Assembly: GCA_947650285.1 (NCBI GenBank)
Contig: CANTFL010000198.1
Location: 1-64,000, forward strand
DNA from: Hyaloperonospora brassicae
Lineage: Eukaryota; Oomycota; Peronosporomycetes; Peronosporales; Peronosporaceae
Direction: 5' to 3'
DNA: 64,000 nt
A model generated the notes under the pieces. The model made no database searches. It was not told the origin of the DNA and was given only the letters and a program-made list of their open reading frames with translations. Shown here in pieces: positions 12,001 through 21,075 of the stretch. Both the position numbers and the translations under genes were made by a program. Each line of letters starts with the position of its first letter. Positions within the stretch are counted from its first letter, which is position 1.

Positions 12001-13740
12001 GCTCCACCACATTTCAAGTTCGGACGCATGTACATTCGTTCTTGCAAAGTTCGTCAATTGGTGAAGCCTAGTCCTTCATCCCGTGTACCCTTATAGCGTC
12101 CACCTGTCCCGGCAGAGTATTGGTCGTCCTTTTCAAACACTTCGTCTTCCGTTTTTTCGAAGATGATCAAAGAAATAAAGATATTCTTGTGCTTGTTATC
12201 CAGTTCAGCAAGATGGTGCATCTCTATGCAGTACCTAGGTCGATTACGGCTTAAGGCTGTTCTCGTGTCTTTATCGACACGATATTTCGACTACACGGGT
12301 TACCCCGTGAACTCATGTCCGACCTTGATCCTCGATTCACGTGGAGTTGTGGCAATCCGTGTTCCGATATCTCGGAAAGCGTTTAAAAATGTCGACATCT
12401 GGACATCCCGGATTAGATAGTCCAAAAGAACGTGCAAACGTGTCCTCGAGATACTACTTGGAGGATAAGTCCACTAGTTCTCGACTGTGAGCAATTACTA
12501 CCTCTGGTGGAATTTGCCATTAATAACTCGGTGCATGATTCGACCCAACCAACAGCTTTCTTCGTTAGTGGCTCGTGCCAATCACGTCTGCCCACCGTAT
12601 TAGGGTGTGACTCCAGGATAAGAAGGGGAGGTACTCGCTCGAGCAAAAACATTTTGGCTCTTGCTCATCACTTGTCGAAGCTAACATCGTCACTTATGAT
12701 GCCGATGTCATACAGATCGACATCGAAGAAGAAGATCAGCTCAATAATAGCTCTGACACTATATATTCAGTCAGATGGTGATGAAGATGTTGGTAGTTTT
12801 AGCATCGTCAAAGACTATTCCAGCGACGATGATGACACCCTCGCTGATGAACAGAAAGAGGAAAGGACTATTTCTGCAGTTCGCACAGGGCGAACTGAAC
12901 AAAACAAGTTCTCGTCAGCAGAAGGATTTCTGCTGGCTCGAGAATCAGTGGTCTGATTCGTGCAGGACTCGATCGCTCACTTGGTAGATCAGTATAAACG
13001 GAACGCTGACAAGAACGAAAGAGCAAATGTTCTTTCAATTTTAAAGGCGATTGAGTCCCACTTTCTACGGTGAATCTACCTAGACACGTAGTGACTAATG
13101 TGGGCAGCAGTAAACTACTACCCAATTACATCGGCCCCTTTTGGGTGCTTCGCCGATACGGCAACGCATACACGATTGAGCTGCCACGTAGGATGCGTAC
13201 ATATCCTACGTTTTGCGCGAAGAGTCACCGCCCGTACTGTCAGTACGAGCTCTCTTCCGACGGTGAATATAACCTTCACGTTCAAGAACCTCCATCATAT
13301 CGTTGTGCTCGCGATCCAGGCGATCAGTCTGGAAGTGTAGTGAAGATATCTCTCCACGTAAAGGAGAGATCTCACTGCGAGCTGTCGCCAGCTCATCAAC
13401 AAGGGAATGGACATCTTGTTCGACCTGACGCTGTGCGACGGCGAAATTGGCGCGATCCTTCGCATGATCAGCCTCCTTTATTTGCAATGCATCCGCACAT
13501 TATCGTTCAGAGCATCTCGTCTATCTCTCTAATGCTCCAAAATCTCGGGCGATTCTGCGATTGCGCGATCTATCTCGCCTTGATTAAGATGGTGAATTGA
13601 ACCACTTGGAGGAGGGTGTTTCTCCTTCCCATCCTTTAGTGGACTCACACGGTTGTCAACGCTTGCTTTTGGAGCGTATCTTGTAAAACCATGACGATTC
13701 AGGATCAAGGACGAGTTACCTCGTCAAGTAGCGGGGGTAT
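9014..13740 (+). pseudogene. Copy A pol (protease-RT-RNase H-integrase-chromodomain), degenerate
   Basis: Fragments follow the intact pol in order: protease (LLRAIVDCAASSNFVSRALIEG, with Cys-Ala-Ala replacing Cys-Gly-Ala, near 9085); RT ([20 protein letters not shown] near 10460, then YFDDVFFHSRVMNG near 10795); RNase H (near 11250-11600, with a stop where the intact copy reads FAEYNF); integrase (near 11880-12560); a linker; and a broken chromodomain (near 13680-13740). Stops and frameshifts occur every few hundred bases, so no enzyme can be made. The acidic spacer near 12780-12870 (Asp/Glu-rich) is shared with the intact element. The last part, from 13206, overlaps the antisense ORF remnant on the minus strand. 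Confidence 0.8.
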
Positions 13741-14655
13741 CCACTCTCGTGGAACATCTGAAAGCAACACTCCTAGCTGATAGTGGATGTCCTCGTTCTC
13801 GTCGAGCCGTTCGACGAGACGCACTCTTTGATGATGGAGGGCCATCGTCAAAAGAACAAACCGACGCTTTCGTAAACAAATTGTAAAGTGTCAATCCCTT
13901 GGTACATCTTGGACGAGGTACGCTACTTCCAGTAGGGTTTATTAGCGAAGATGAACTTTTTGAAGGGCGCATATAGAGTTATCAATACAATTCAGACAGT
14001 TATCTCCCCACGAGAGGCAAGGCAAACCTGCCTTTGGAGAAAATCGGTGCAATTTATACCGAGCACCGGTTGACGACTACTGTTCAAACTGATTGCGAGC
14101 TGCAATAAGTTTTTTTAGCCAAGCCTCACGTCCAGTATATTTAATATTACCAATGAAAAAATGCCACACATGCACCGACGAAAAATTGTATCTGTTGCGG
14201 TTGCCATGGTACCATCGATGTCTGAAAAAGACATCGATGTAAAACTCATTTCAATGCGATAATCACTCGCACTGACATCAAGACCATGTAATCTTGACGA
14301 ATCGAAGAGTGAGATCTAATAATTCTTAGTGGTATATTTAAACCACTTCTTCAGGTTGCGTTGAGAAGGCATTCATGTTTAAATTAAAAGCAGGTCGCAA
14401 CACGCTGCGTTCCTGCTCCTCCTATGCAGTGCCGTCATAAATACTTGTCATTATGGTCGCAGATATCTATGATATTGCTACGTCTACGATGACTCCGTGT
14501 ATAGTCATTGACATCACCACGATGACTAACGTCCTCTTCTTGCGCACTCGCATCATATGAAAGCGAGCGCGATCGGTTCGATCCCCGCGGCGAGTGCTCA
14601 GACTCGTCAAATGAGCCAAACATTTCACGTCGCAAAGTCTTGACGAGGCTGCCAC
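13206..14655 (-). pseudogene. Copy A antisense-ORF remnant (C-terminal and middle part)
   Basis: Minus-strand frames match the antisense protein of the intact element. The C-terminal coiled coil is open from 13487 to 13206 (QVEQDVHSLVDELATARSEI ... GYIHRRKRARTDST). The middle domain is open for about 90 codons near 14060-14270 (NEFYIDVFFRHRWY ... GREAWLKKLIAARNQFEQ), and after one stop comes GARYKLHRFSPKAGLPCLSW followed by GDNCLNC. The N-proximal SLFGS-like block is EMFGSFDE near 14615. About two thirds of the last 70 residues are identical to the intact copy. The intact element inserted inside this ORF at 14655/22644, splitting off the N-terminus (22649-22928). Confidence 0.7.
14651..14655. 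repeat. Target-site duplication (left), GCCAC
   Basis: GCCAC immediately precedes the left LTR and is repeated at 22644-22648 immediately after the right LTR. A 5-bp duplication is normal for Ty3/gypsy integrases and, with the identical LTRs, shows one recent clean insertion into copy A. Confidence 0.95.
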
Positions 14656-15046
14656 TGTAACGGGGCACACCCTTGCGTAACTTAACGCAAGGGATTTGGG
14701 TGCCCCGACGGACGTACACGTGGCAAGCGAGGAAGCGTAGGTAGGGTAAAAGTAGAACTGTTATATTAATAAATTAAGTCTTTAAACTACTGTCTCTTCG
14801 TTTGACTTAATTCAATTATACTAATATAACTGCATGTATGGTGACGTCTCGTCACCACTCATTGCGCGCGTCTTGCGGCGATTGGTGGGTTGATATCATC
14901 ACGATATCAACCAATGAACAGACCCTTTGGTCGACCCTTCAATATCACCACTTTGGTGATATTGTTTTAAAGAATATCCATCTTTATATTCTTTATTGTC
15001 ACTTTCCTTAAAGTGACAATTTCATGTAACGGGCTGCCCCGTTACA
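14656..15046 (-). repeat. Intact element LTR (3' LTR for gag-pol)
   Basis: 391 bp, starting TGTAACGGGG and ending CCCCGTTACA, no difference seen from 22253-22643. It contains at least seven short inverted repeats: 14670-14678/14685-14693; 14662-14668/14700-14706 enclosing the former; 14840-14846/14850-14856; 14888-14897/14903-14912; 14941-14950/14954-14963; 14968-14977/14986-14995; 14995-15005/15010-15020; and 15024-15033/15038-15047. On the plus strand it lies just upstream of the antisense ORF and is the natural place for that ORF's promoter. Confidence 0.95.
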
Positions 15047-15060
15047 TCACCCCCCCCCTT
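15047..15060 (-). other. Polypurine tract
   Basis: On the minus strand the bases directly before the 3' LTR read AAGGGGGGGGGTGA, a purine tract in the position required for plus-strand DNA priming. Copy B has the similar GGGCGGGGGAGGTGA at its corresponding site (about 29978-29992). Confidence 0.7.
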
Positions 15061-15064
15061 AACT

Positions 15065-16039
15065 GATAGTCACCGTGTGACTATCGAAAACATGGAGGCC
15101 ACCCGTTGGCCACCATTGGGACAGGGAGCACTTGTTGGGTCCGTTCCATTCACTTTCCGCTTGACCTCGCATAGTTAACATGTCTATGCGAGGTGACTCA
15201 AGACCCACACAGCCTGGTGCTGTGCAAGCCTCTGCGGCAGACGCTTCGTCGTCTGCCGCCCCTTCTTCGCCTGCAGCAACAGGTGCTGCAGGTGCACGCG
15301 GTATCACACCGCGTGCGCACGATGACCCTGATGTAGAGGTCATCTACTCTGGCGAGTCAGACGTGTCTGACTCGGGCAATGCTCCAGAGGCGTCTCGCTC
15401 ACCGGCGACGCCTCAGTATTCGCCAAGACCACTGCCGAACGAACGGACTCGTGATTTGCATCACAGTCTGTTCGGCAGTGATGATGATGATGATCAGGGT
15501 GGTGAGTTCTATTCTTCACCACCGCCGGCTCGTGCGTCTTCGCACGAGCGTGATGACGATGGCGCGAGCCGTCGTCAATCTGGGAGCCGTGGTACCGACA
15601 AGGGTACCACTGTGAAGCGTGATGAGTTGAAGCCGTGGCGTTTGCCCGAACAACTCATCAATAGCCTGTCTCACGAGACAGGCCAACACCATCGAATACC
15701 CTTATTCGATGCAACCGAGCTTCACGGCTTGAGTTCCAGCGCGAAGAACTTTCGCGCTGAAGAAGATTTTTATCTCGATGTCTTTCTTAGACATCGATGG
15801 TACAACAGCAACCAAAAGCGTGACAAAACATCGCTTTTGGCTGCGTGGAACGCGTTCGTCCAAAACGTAAAGAATTTTGGACGAGAAGGGTGGCTCAAGA
15901 AACTTGAGGCAACACGCCTCAGGTTCGAACGGCGAACGCCAACCGGTGCTAGGTACCGGTTGCATTGTTTATCGAGTGAGGCAGGCATTCCTTGCCTCAC
16001 ATGGGGAGACCCTTGTGCGAGTTGTGTTGACAACTCGCA
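15065..16039. repeat. Dense series of short inverted repeats inside the antisense ORF region
   Basis: Hand-checked perfect arms of 8 to 11 bp with short loops: 15065-15073/15077-15085; 15164-15174/15184-15194; 15234-15243/15250-15259; 15270-15278/15284-15292; 15294-15302/15308-15316; 15353-15362/15365-15374; 15387-15394/15407-15414; 15430-15440/15470-15480; 15498-15505/15516-15523; 15528-15536/15541-15549; 15589-15596/15603-15610; 15664-15672/15675-15683; 15690-15698/15703-15711; 15738-15745/15751-15758; 15776-15783/15789-15796; 15812-15820/15832-15840; 15856-15865/15875-15884; 15940-15947/15955-15962; 15976-15983/15993-16000; 16016-16025/16030-16039. Similar pairs continue through pol, gag and the LTRs. 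Chance would give about one such pair in several kilobases. Confidence 0.9.
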
Positions 16040-16787
16040 GCGTGCACATAGGGATGTGTACTCCCTAAATTCGCCCTGGGGAAGGGCACACATCTCGGCT
16101 GAGATGCGTGACGCGATTGCAAACTTGCAATCCGTCTACAAGCGCCTAGGGCGCGTGTTTACCGATGGGCCACAGGACTCATCGGATGGGTCTCGTCATA
16201 CTGGCGGACGAGACCTTCAACATCCATCAACAGCTGAGAGCGGGGCTCCCAGCTGTTCCAAGAGGGTGGATACCCCCGCCACTGGACGAGGTAGCTCGTC
16301 CTTGATCCTGAATCGTCACGGTGATTCAAGATACGCTCCACTAGAAAGCGTTGATCACCGTGAGCATCCACCAAAGGATGTGGTGGAGGAGGAAAGACCT
16401 CCTCCAGATGATTCTGTTCACCATCTCGACCCTTACGAGATGGATCGCGCAATCGATGAATTGCGCGATGACTTGAAGCACGAGCGCGATCGGCGCTACG
16501 CTTTGACCGATACCGTGCGGAAGAACCGCAAGGGTCACGAGGCTGATCGGGCGAGGGATCGCGCCGATTATGCCACGGCGCAGCTTCAGGTCGAGCGGGA
16601 TGTCCGCTCCCTATTCGGCGAGCTGGCGACAGCTCGCGGGGAGATATCTCGGTTGAATACCGAGGTATCATATCTGCGCGACCAGACGGATCGTCTGGAG
16701 CGCGAACGCAAGAACTTGATGGATGTTCTTGAACGTGGGGGCTATCTTCATCGGAAGAAGAAGGCTCGTACTGACAGTACGACCTGA
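15180..16787 (+). CDS. Antisense ORF of the gypsy element, unknown 535-aa protein
   Basis: It starts with a true ATG (15180-15182) 134 bp inside the left LTR and ends TGA at 16785-16787. I recognise no known family. Residues 1-145 are low-complexity (Ala, Ser, Pro, then an Asp run DDDDD at 101-105) with a motif [13 protein letters not shown] at 49-61. Residues 145-330 look globular: [12 protein letters not shown] (197-208), GREGWLKKL (234-242), then a Cys cluster C263, C272, C279, C282 in [16 protein letters not shown] that could bind zinc. Residues 420-520 form a charged coiled coil, and the tail HRKKKAR (524-530) is a possible nuclear signal. The last 210 codons lie antisense to the end of pol. 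In-frame remains of the same protein occur in copies A (minus, 13206-14655 and 22649-22928) and B (plus, 30110-31690), so it is a family gene rather than a chance frame. Function unknown. Confidence 0.8.
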   Translation: MSMRGDSRPTQPGAVQASAADASSSAAPSSPAATGAAGARGITPRAHDDPDVEVIYSGESDVSDSGNAPEASRSPATPQYSPRPLPNERTRDLHHSLFGSDDDDDQGGEFYSSPPPARASSHERDDDGASRRQSGSRGTDKGTTVKRDELKPWRLPEQLINSLSHETGQHHRIPLFDATELHGLSSSAKNFRAEEDFYLDVFLRHRWYNSNQKRDKTSLLAAWNAFVQNVKNFGREGWLKKLEATRLRFERRTPTGARYRLHCLSSEAGIPCLTWGDPCASCVDNSQRAHRDVYSLNSPWGRAHISAEMRDAIANLQSVYKRLGRVFTDGPQDSSDGSRHTGGRDLQHPSTAESGAPSCSKRVDTPATGRGSSSLILNRHGDSRYAPLESVDHREHPPKDVVEEERPPPDDSVHHLDPYEMDRAIDELRDDLKHERDRRYALTDTVRKNRKGHEADRARDRADYATAQLQVERDVRSLFGELATARGEISRLNTEVSYLRDQTDRLERERKNLMDVLERGGYLHRKKKARTDSTT

Positions 16788-19700
16788 GCCTCCCCACGTA
16801 AAACGTAGGATGCGTGCGCATCCTACGTGGCAATTCGAGTGTGTATGCATTGCCCTTGCGATGCAACACTCGAAATGGCCCAATGTATTTCGGCAGTAGT
16901 TTGCTACTGCCGACACTAGTGACTGCATGTCCAGGTAGGTTTACCGTTGACAGTAGTACTAGGTCGTTAACCTTAAATGAAAGAACATTTGCTCTTCCAT
17001 TCTTGTCTGCGTTCCGTTTCTGACGGTCCACCGCATTTGCGATGGAGTCCTGAACGAAACGGACTACCGCTTCTCGAGTCAGCAGGAAGTTCTCTGCTGA
17101 CTCTTTGTTTTGTCTGGCAGTGCGCTTCGTGCGCACTGCTAAGAGATTGCTCTCTTCTTCAGCGAGGTTGTCTTCTTCCTCGCTGACATAATCGTTGGCG
17201 ATGCTGAATATACCAGCATCGTCATCATCATCCGAATCAATAATAGCGTCTTCGCTATTATTGAGATGATCTTCTTCATCGATGTCGACTTGATCGACAT
17301 CGGCATCATACGTGACGACGTTTGCGTCGACACGTGATGAGCAAGAGCCAAAACGGTTTTTGCTCGAGCGAGTCCCTCCCCCCCTTATCCAAGAGTCACA
17401 CTCTATAAGGGTGGGCACTCGTGGATGGCGTAGGCCATTCACGTAAAACGGTGTGTGCTGTGTTGAAGCATGCACCGAATTATTGATGGCGAATTCCACC
17501 ATGGGTAGGAATTCGCTCCAACTCGGAAACGAGTGGACATATCCTCGAAGAATCTCTTCGAGGACACGGTTCGCACGTTCCGTCTGACCATCTGTTTCTG
17601 GATGGTCAGAAGTGGACATCTTCAATCGTGTTCCGAGAGTACGGAACACGGTTTGCCAAAATTCCGCCGTGAACCGAGGGTCACGGTCGGATACGAGTTC
17701 ACGGGGTAACCCGTGGAGTCTAAAGACCGTGTCTAGAAAGACACGAGCACAACCTTGAGCCTTGATTGACTCAGGGACAGCAGCAAGATGGACCATCTTG
17801 CTGAATCGGTCTACAAACACAAGAATACCATTATTCTTGTGAGCGTCTTCGGGAAACCCGAAGACGAAGTCCATTGAAACGGACTGCCAGCACTCTGTCG
17901 GAACAGGCAGAGGCTGCAATGGCGCACGGGATGAAGGACTAGGCTTCACCCGTTGACAAACTTCGCAAGCACGTATGTACTTGCGAACAAACTGATACTG
18001 GCGGGGCCAGTAAAAGTCACGACTTACCGTGAGGTAAGTCTTTTCCCTTCCACGATGGCCGCTTGTTGGGGCATCGTGACACTCATACATGATGCGCAAC
18101 CGCAAATCATGATGAGCGGGTACGACGACACGAGGCGTGTCGTCGGCAACAGCTGTATAGTACAGCAATCCGTTGCGTGTACTATACCGATCCGATGAGG
18201 ATCGGTACAAAGCCGGTAAATCCCTCATGGATTTACTGGATGGATTCACCAGATGATCCATCAATCGCAGAAGATCCTTATCTTCCGCGTATGCCTTTCG
18301 TACGTCGTCAAGTAAACTTGACGACGGGACACTGACTGACAGTGTCGCAACAGTGGGCTTATCCTCACTGTTGGATTGTGCGTCCGGCTCGAAATCGGGC
18401 CGGCGCGAAAGAGCATCCGCGACGACATTGAGTCGTCCCGGTTTATACTCCACGGAGAAGTTATACTCCGCGAAGAAAGACAGCCACCTCGCCATTCTTT
18501 GCGAGAGGTGTGGGCTGTTTACGGCCGTGCGTAATGACGCATGGTCCGTGTAGACAACAAACGGTCTATCTCCCAAGAGATAGACGCGAAACTTAGCCAG
18601 TGCGTATTTCATGGCAAGGAGTTCCTTGTCATGCACTGGGTAATTACGCTCAGCTGCTTGCAGCTGACGCGACTGATAACAGATGACGCGCTCCGCGCCA
18701 TCTGCATCGAACTGCATTAACGCACAGCCGATTGCGAAATCGCTGGCGTCACAGACCACATGAAATGGTCTGTCCTGATCTGCAATCGCCAAGATCGGCG
18801 ATTGCATCAAGCTCCGCTTGATACCTTCAAAGGAACGCTGGCACTCAGCGTTCCATGACCACTTGACATTTTTCTTGAGCAAGCAAGAAAGATGAACAGT
18901 CATCTCGGCGTAGTTGCGCGAGTACTTGTGCAAGTACGCCGCAAGACCAAGGAACTTCCTTAGTCCCTTGACATCGACTGGCACTGGCCAGTCGGTGATC
19001 GCCTTGATCTTTTCGGGATCAGGGCGTACGCCGTGTTTACCCACGATGCACCCAAGAAGTGGTATTTCGCTAGCCGCGAATATACACTTCTTGAGGTTGG
19101 CGTACAACTTATGCTTGCGCATAAGTTGAAGAACCTGACGAACGTGAGTTCTGTGAACTTCAACGTCCGTCTTTCCGTCCATAGCCCGGCTATGGACGAA
19201 CACATCGTCGAAGTAACTCGGTGCGAAGTCTCGCACCGGTCTCAACAGATTTGTTACACATCTGTTGAATGTTGCAGGGGCATTACTCAGCCCCTGTGGC
19301 ATCACTAGCCACTCCCACAGCATCCCGCTGGGGGTGCTCACTGCCGTGAACGGGATGTCCCGTTCACGCATCAGGATCTGATAGAATCCATCCATCAGAT
19401 CCATGGACGAAAAGATGGTACTCTTTGACATACCATCTATGATTACGTCCTTCCTCGGTATCGGCGTCTGAGCCGGTACCGTTGCAGCATTCAACTTGTT
19501 GAATGCGTGCACTATCCGCCACCCTCCTGTGGCCTTTCGCACACAGAAGGTCGGAGAGCTGTGAGGGGATGTTGATTCCCTCACATGGCCCGCTGCTAAG
19601 CGATCGGCAAAGAACTTGTCGATCGCTATCACTTGTTCACGAGGCAGTGGCCACTGCTTCATGACACAGTATTTCGAGCCCGGTTTGAGCTCGATCTCGT

Positions 19701-21072
19701 GTCGAGTGCCTTTGTCCTTAGGCAACTCGCAAGGTACGGATTCAGGGAACACATCCCTGAATTCGATCAAATCCTTATACAAAGGATTTGCCTGAAGTGA
19801 CTCCCAGGATTGGGACGCGTATCGCTCAATCCGAGTCTTCTCATCGAGGACACTTTCGTCCATCGATGAGCTGCTGAGAACCCGTTCGTTCTCAGCAAAT
19901 ACTGTTGCCGACCGAATGTCGGTCACATACTCGTCCTCTGTGACGAGTATGCAGATCTGCTTGACTTTGCCACTACGCAGATCACGCAAGAACCGTTTCG
20001 GTTCTAGCGTTGGCAACTGAGTTATCTCCGAAGTCAACTTCGGAGGCACAATCAGATCAAGCGTATAAGCGCCTACGCTTGATCCGTCATTAACCAAGAC
20101 GTTCAACGTCTCGGTTTCTTCCTGGGAACTTGCTTCCACAGGTTGCTGAGGGCCTAATCCCTCAGCAAGCGACTCTTGAGGAATTCCTTCCTCAAGTACG
20201 TGGGGACTTATTCCCTCGACGTCTTCCGACTGTGGCTGTGCAACCACAGTCAGGAACCGATCCTCTACGGTCGACTCTCCAGTCGACCTAGGATTTTCAT
20301 GTTGCCCCTTGGGGGCAACAGACTTCTTTCTTCTAAGATGCTGCCCGCTAGGCATGCATCCATGTCCCGGTCCACTCGACTTATTCGAGTGGTGGACCTT
20401 CGGCGCAGCCTGTACTTCTGTACAGCCGCCGGGAGCTTGCTCCACAGTGTAGTGATCAACTACACTGTGATCTTGTGCAGTCGTGCTAACGACCGTACCG
20501 CAAGTGAGGCCATCGCACTCACTCGCAGAACATCCACACGCTTGTGGACGCTCCAAGATGTTCATCAGATGGCCATCTGATGAACAAGCAGCAGGCATCT
20601 TCACGGATCGATGCTGCCAGCTCACTCTTGGCTCGTACTTTCTGAGCCAAGGTAATCCCAGGATGACATCAAATTTGTCATCCAGATCTAGTACGATGAA
20701 GTCATCATCGTACTGTTCGCCCTCTAACGTGTAGTGGATTCCTACTACACGTTTCTCAACGGTTATCGATGCGCCTGTTGCAAGGCGCACCGTCATCCTT
20801 GTGAGGGGAATGTCGCGCTCAACGAACTTGAGCCTACGACCCTCTAGTGACTGGCGACGAACAAAGTTGTTCGACGCCCCACAGTCTACTAGGGCACGAA
20901 GCGACAAATCATTTGTCGCTTCCAACTTCAAGGTGATGAGCGAAACGTCATCACCAGGTGCAGAGACACACAATGATTGTGTATCTGGAGCAACTTTCGT
21001 CAAGAGATTTGCAAATTCTCTTGAGGTTGCTGGATCAGTAGGGCGCTCCGCCCCTACTGACCCCGACCATTT
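16159..21072 (-). CDS. pol: Gypsy pol: protease-RT-RNase H-integrase-chromodomain
   Basis: One open frame ends at 16159. It has no ATG near its beginning: the frame is already open inside gag and is entered by -1 frameshifting at 21069-21075, so I start it there (the first stretch reads [20 protein letters not shown]). Counting from the Leu codon at 21003, the protease has LVDCGAS at about 38-44; RT has [11 protein letters not shown] and the active-site YFDD near residue 595; RNase H has CDASDF near 750 and TDHASLRT; integrase has [18 protein letters not shown] zinc residues, then SMDF, SDRDPRF and [12 protein letters not shown] as the D,D-35-E core near 1000-1140. An acidic spacer follows, then a C-terminal chromodomain ([12 protein letters not shown] ... 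WEP, about 1555-1600), which typically guides insertion into marked chromatin. Lengths are full and all catalytic residues are present. The last 629 bp overlap the antisense ORF. Confidence 0.95.
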   Translation of the reverse strand, partial: KWSGSVGAERPTDPATSREFANLLTKVAPDTQSLCVSAPGDDVSLITLKLEATNDLSLRALVDCGASNNFVRRQSLEGRRLKFVERDIPLTRMTVRLATGASITVEKRVVGIHYTLEGEQYDDDFIVLDLDDKFDVILGLPWLRKYEPRVSWQHRSVKMPAACSSDGHLMNILERPQACGCSASECDGLTCGTVVSTTAQDHSVVDHYTVEQAPGGCTEVQAAPKVHHSNKSSGPGHGCMPSGQHLRRKKSVAPKGQHENPRSTGESTVEDRFLTVVAQPQSEDVEGISPHVLEEGIPQESLAEGLGPQQPVEASSQEETETLNVLVNDGSSVGAYTLDLIVPPKLTSEITQLPTLEPKRFLRDLRSGKVKQICILVTEDEYVTDIRSATVFAENERVLSSSSMDESVLDEKTRIERYASQSWESLQANPLYKDLIEFRDVFPESVPCELPKDKGTRHEIELKPGSKYCVMKQWPLPREQVIAIDKFFADRLAAGHVRESTSPHSSPTFCVRKATGGWRIVHAFNKLNAATVPAQTPIPRKDVIIDGMSKSTIFSSMDLMDGFYQILMRERDIPFTAVSTPSGMLWEWLVMPQGLSNAPATFNRCVTNLLRPVRDFAPSYFDDVFVHSRAMDGKTDVEVHRTHVRQVLQLMRKHKLYANLKKCIFAASEIPLLGCIVGKHGVRPDPEKIKAITDWPVPVDVKGLRKFLGLAAYLHKYSRNYAEMTVHLSCLLKKNVKWSWNAECQRSFEGIKRSLMQSPILAIADQDRPFHVVCDASDFAIGCALMQFDADGAERVICYQSRQLQAAERNYPVHDKELLAMKYALAKFRVYLLGDRPFVVYTDHASLRTAVNSPHLSQRMARWLSFFAEYNFSVEYKPGRLNVVADALSRRPDFEPDAQSNSEDKPTVATLSVSVPSSSLLDDVRKAYAEDKDLLRLMDHLVNPSSKSMRDLPALYRSSSDRYSTRNGLLYYTAVADDTPRVVVPAHHDLRLRIMYECHDAPTSGHRGREKTYLTVSRDFYWPRQYQFVRKYIRACEVCQRVKPSPSSRAPLQPLPVPTECWQSVSMDFVFGFPEDAHKNNGILVFVDRFSKMVHLAAVPESIKAQGCARVFLDTVFRLHGLPRELVSDRDPRFTAEFWQTVFRTLGTRLKMSTSDHPETDGQTERANRVLEEILRGYVHSFPSWSEFLPMVEFAINNSVHASTQHTPFYVNGLRHPRVPTLIECDSWIRGGGTRSSKNRFGSCSSRVDANVVTYDADVDQVDIDEEDHLNNSEDAIIDSDDDDDAGIFSIANDYVSEEEDNLAEEESNLLAVRTKRTARQNKESAENFLLTREAVVRFVQDSIANAVDRQKRNADKNGRANVLSFKVNDLVLLSTVNLPGHAVTSVGSSKLLPKYIGPFRVLHRKGNAYTLELPRRMRTHPTFYVGRLRSYCQYEPSSSDEDSPHVQEHPSSSCVRAPDDPSGRADMIPRYSTEISPRELSPARRIGSGHPARPEAAPWHNRRDPSPDQPRDPCGSSARYRSKRSADRARASSHRAIHRLRDPSRKGRDGEQNHLEEVFPPPPHPLVDAHGDQRFLVERILNHRDDSGSRTSYLVQWRGYPPSWNSWEPRSQLLMDVEGLVRQYDETHPMSPVAHR

Positions 21073-21075
21073 TTT
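21033..21075 (-). promoter_or_regulatory. Probable -1 ribosomal frameshift signal at the gag/pol junction
   Basis: In the gag frame the minus strand reads TCA AAA AAT GGT CGG and then the gag end. A AAA AAT (21075-21069) is an X XXY YYZ slippery heptamer. It is followed by a 6-nt spacer and a hairpin (21062-21033) with arms GGTCAGTAGGG and CCCTACTGATC (11 pairs, one of them G-U) enclosing the gag stop TAG at 21056-21054. Pol is in the -1 frame and open across the site. The hairpin persists with mismatches in copies A (about 8921-8955) and B (about 35868-35897), while the heptamer does not (five As after C there). Frameshifting itself is inferred. Confidence 0.75.

Noticed and set aside
16814..20734. 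Many plus-strand ORFs antisense to pol (for example 18353-18553, 19033-19308, 20176-20580)
   Set aside because: They mirror pol codons and do not continue in frame between copies. Unlike 15180-16787 they lack their own domain pattern.
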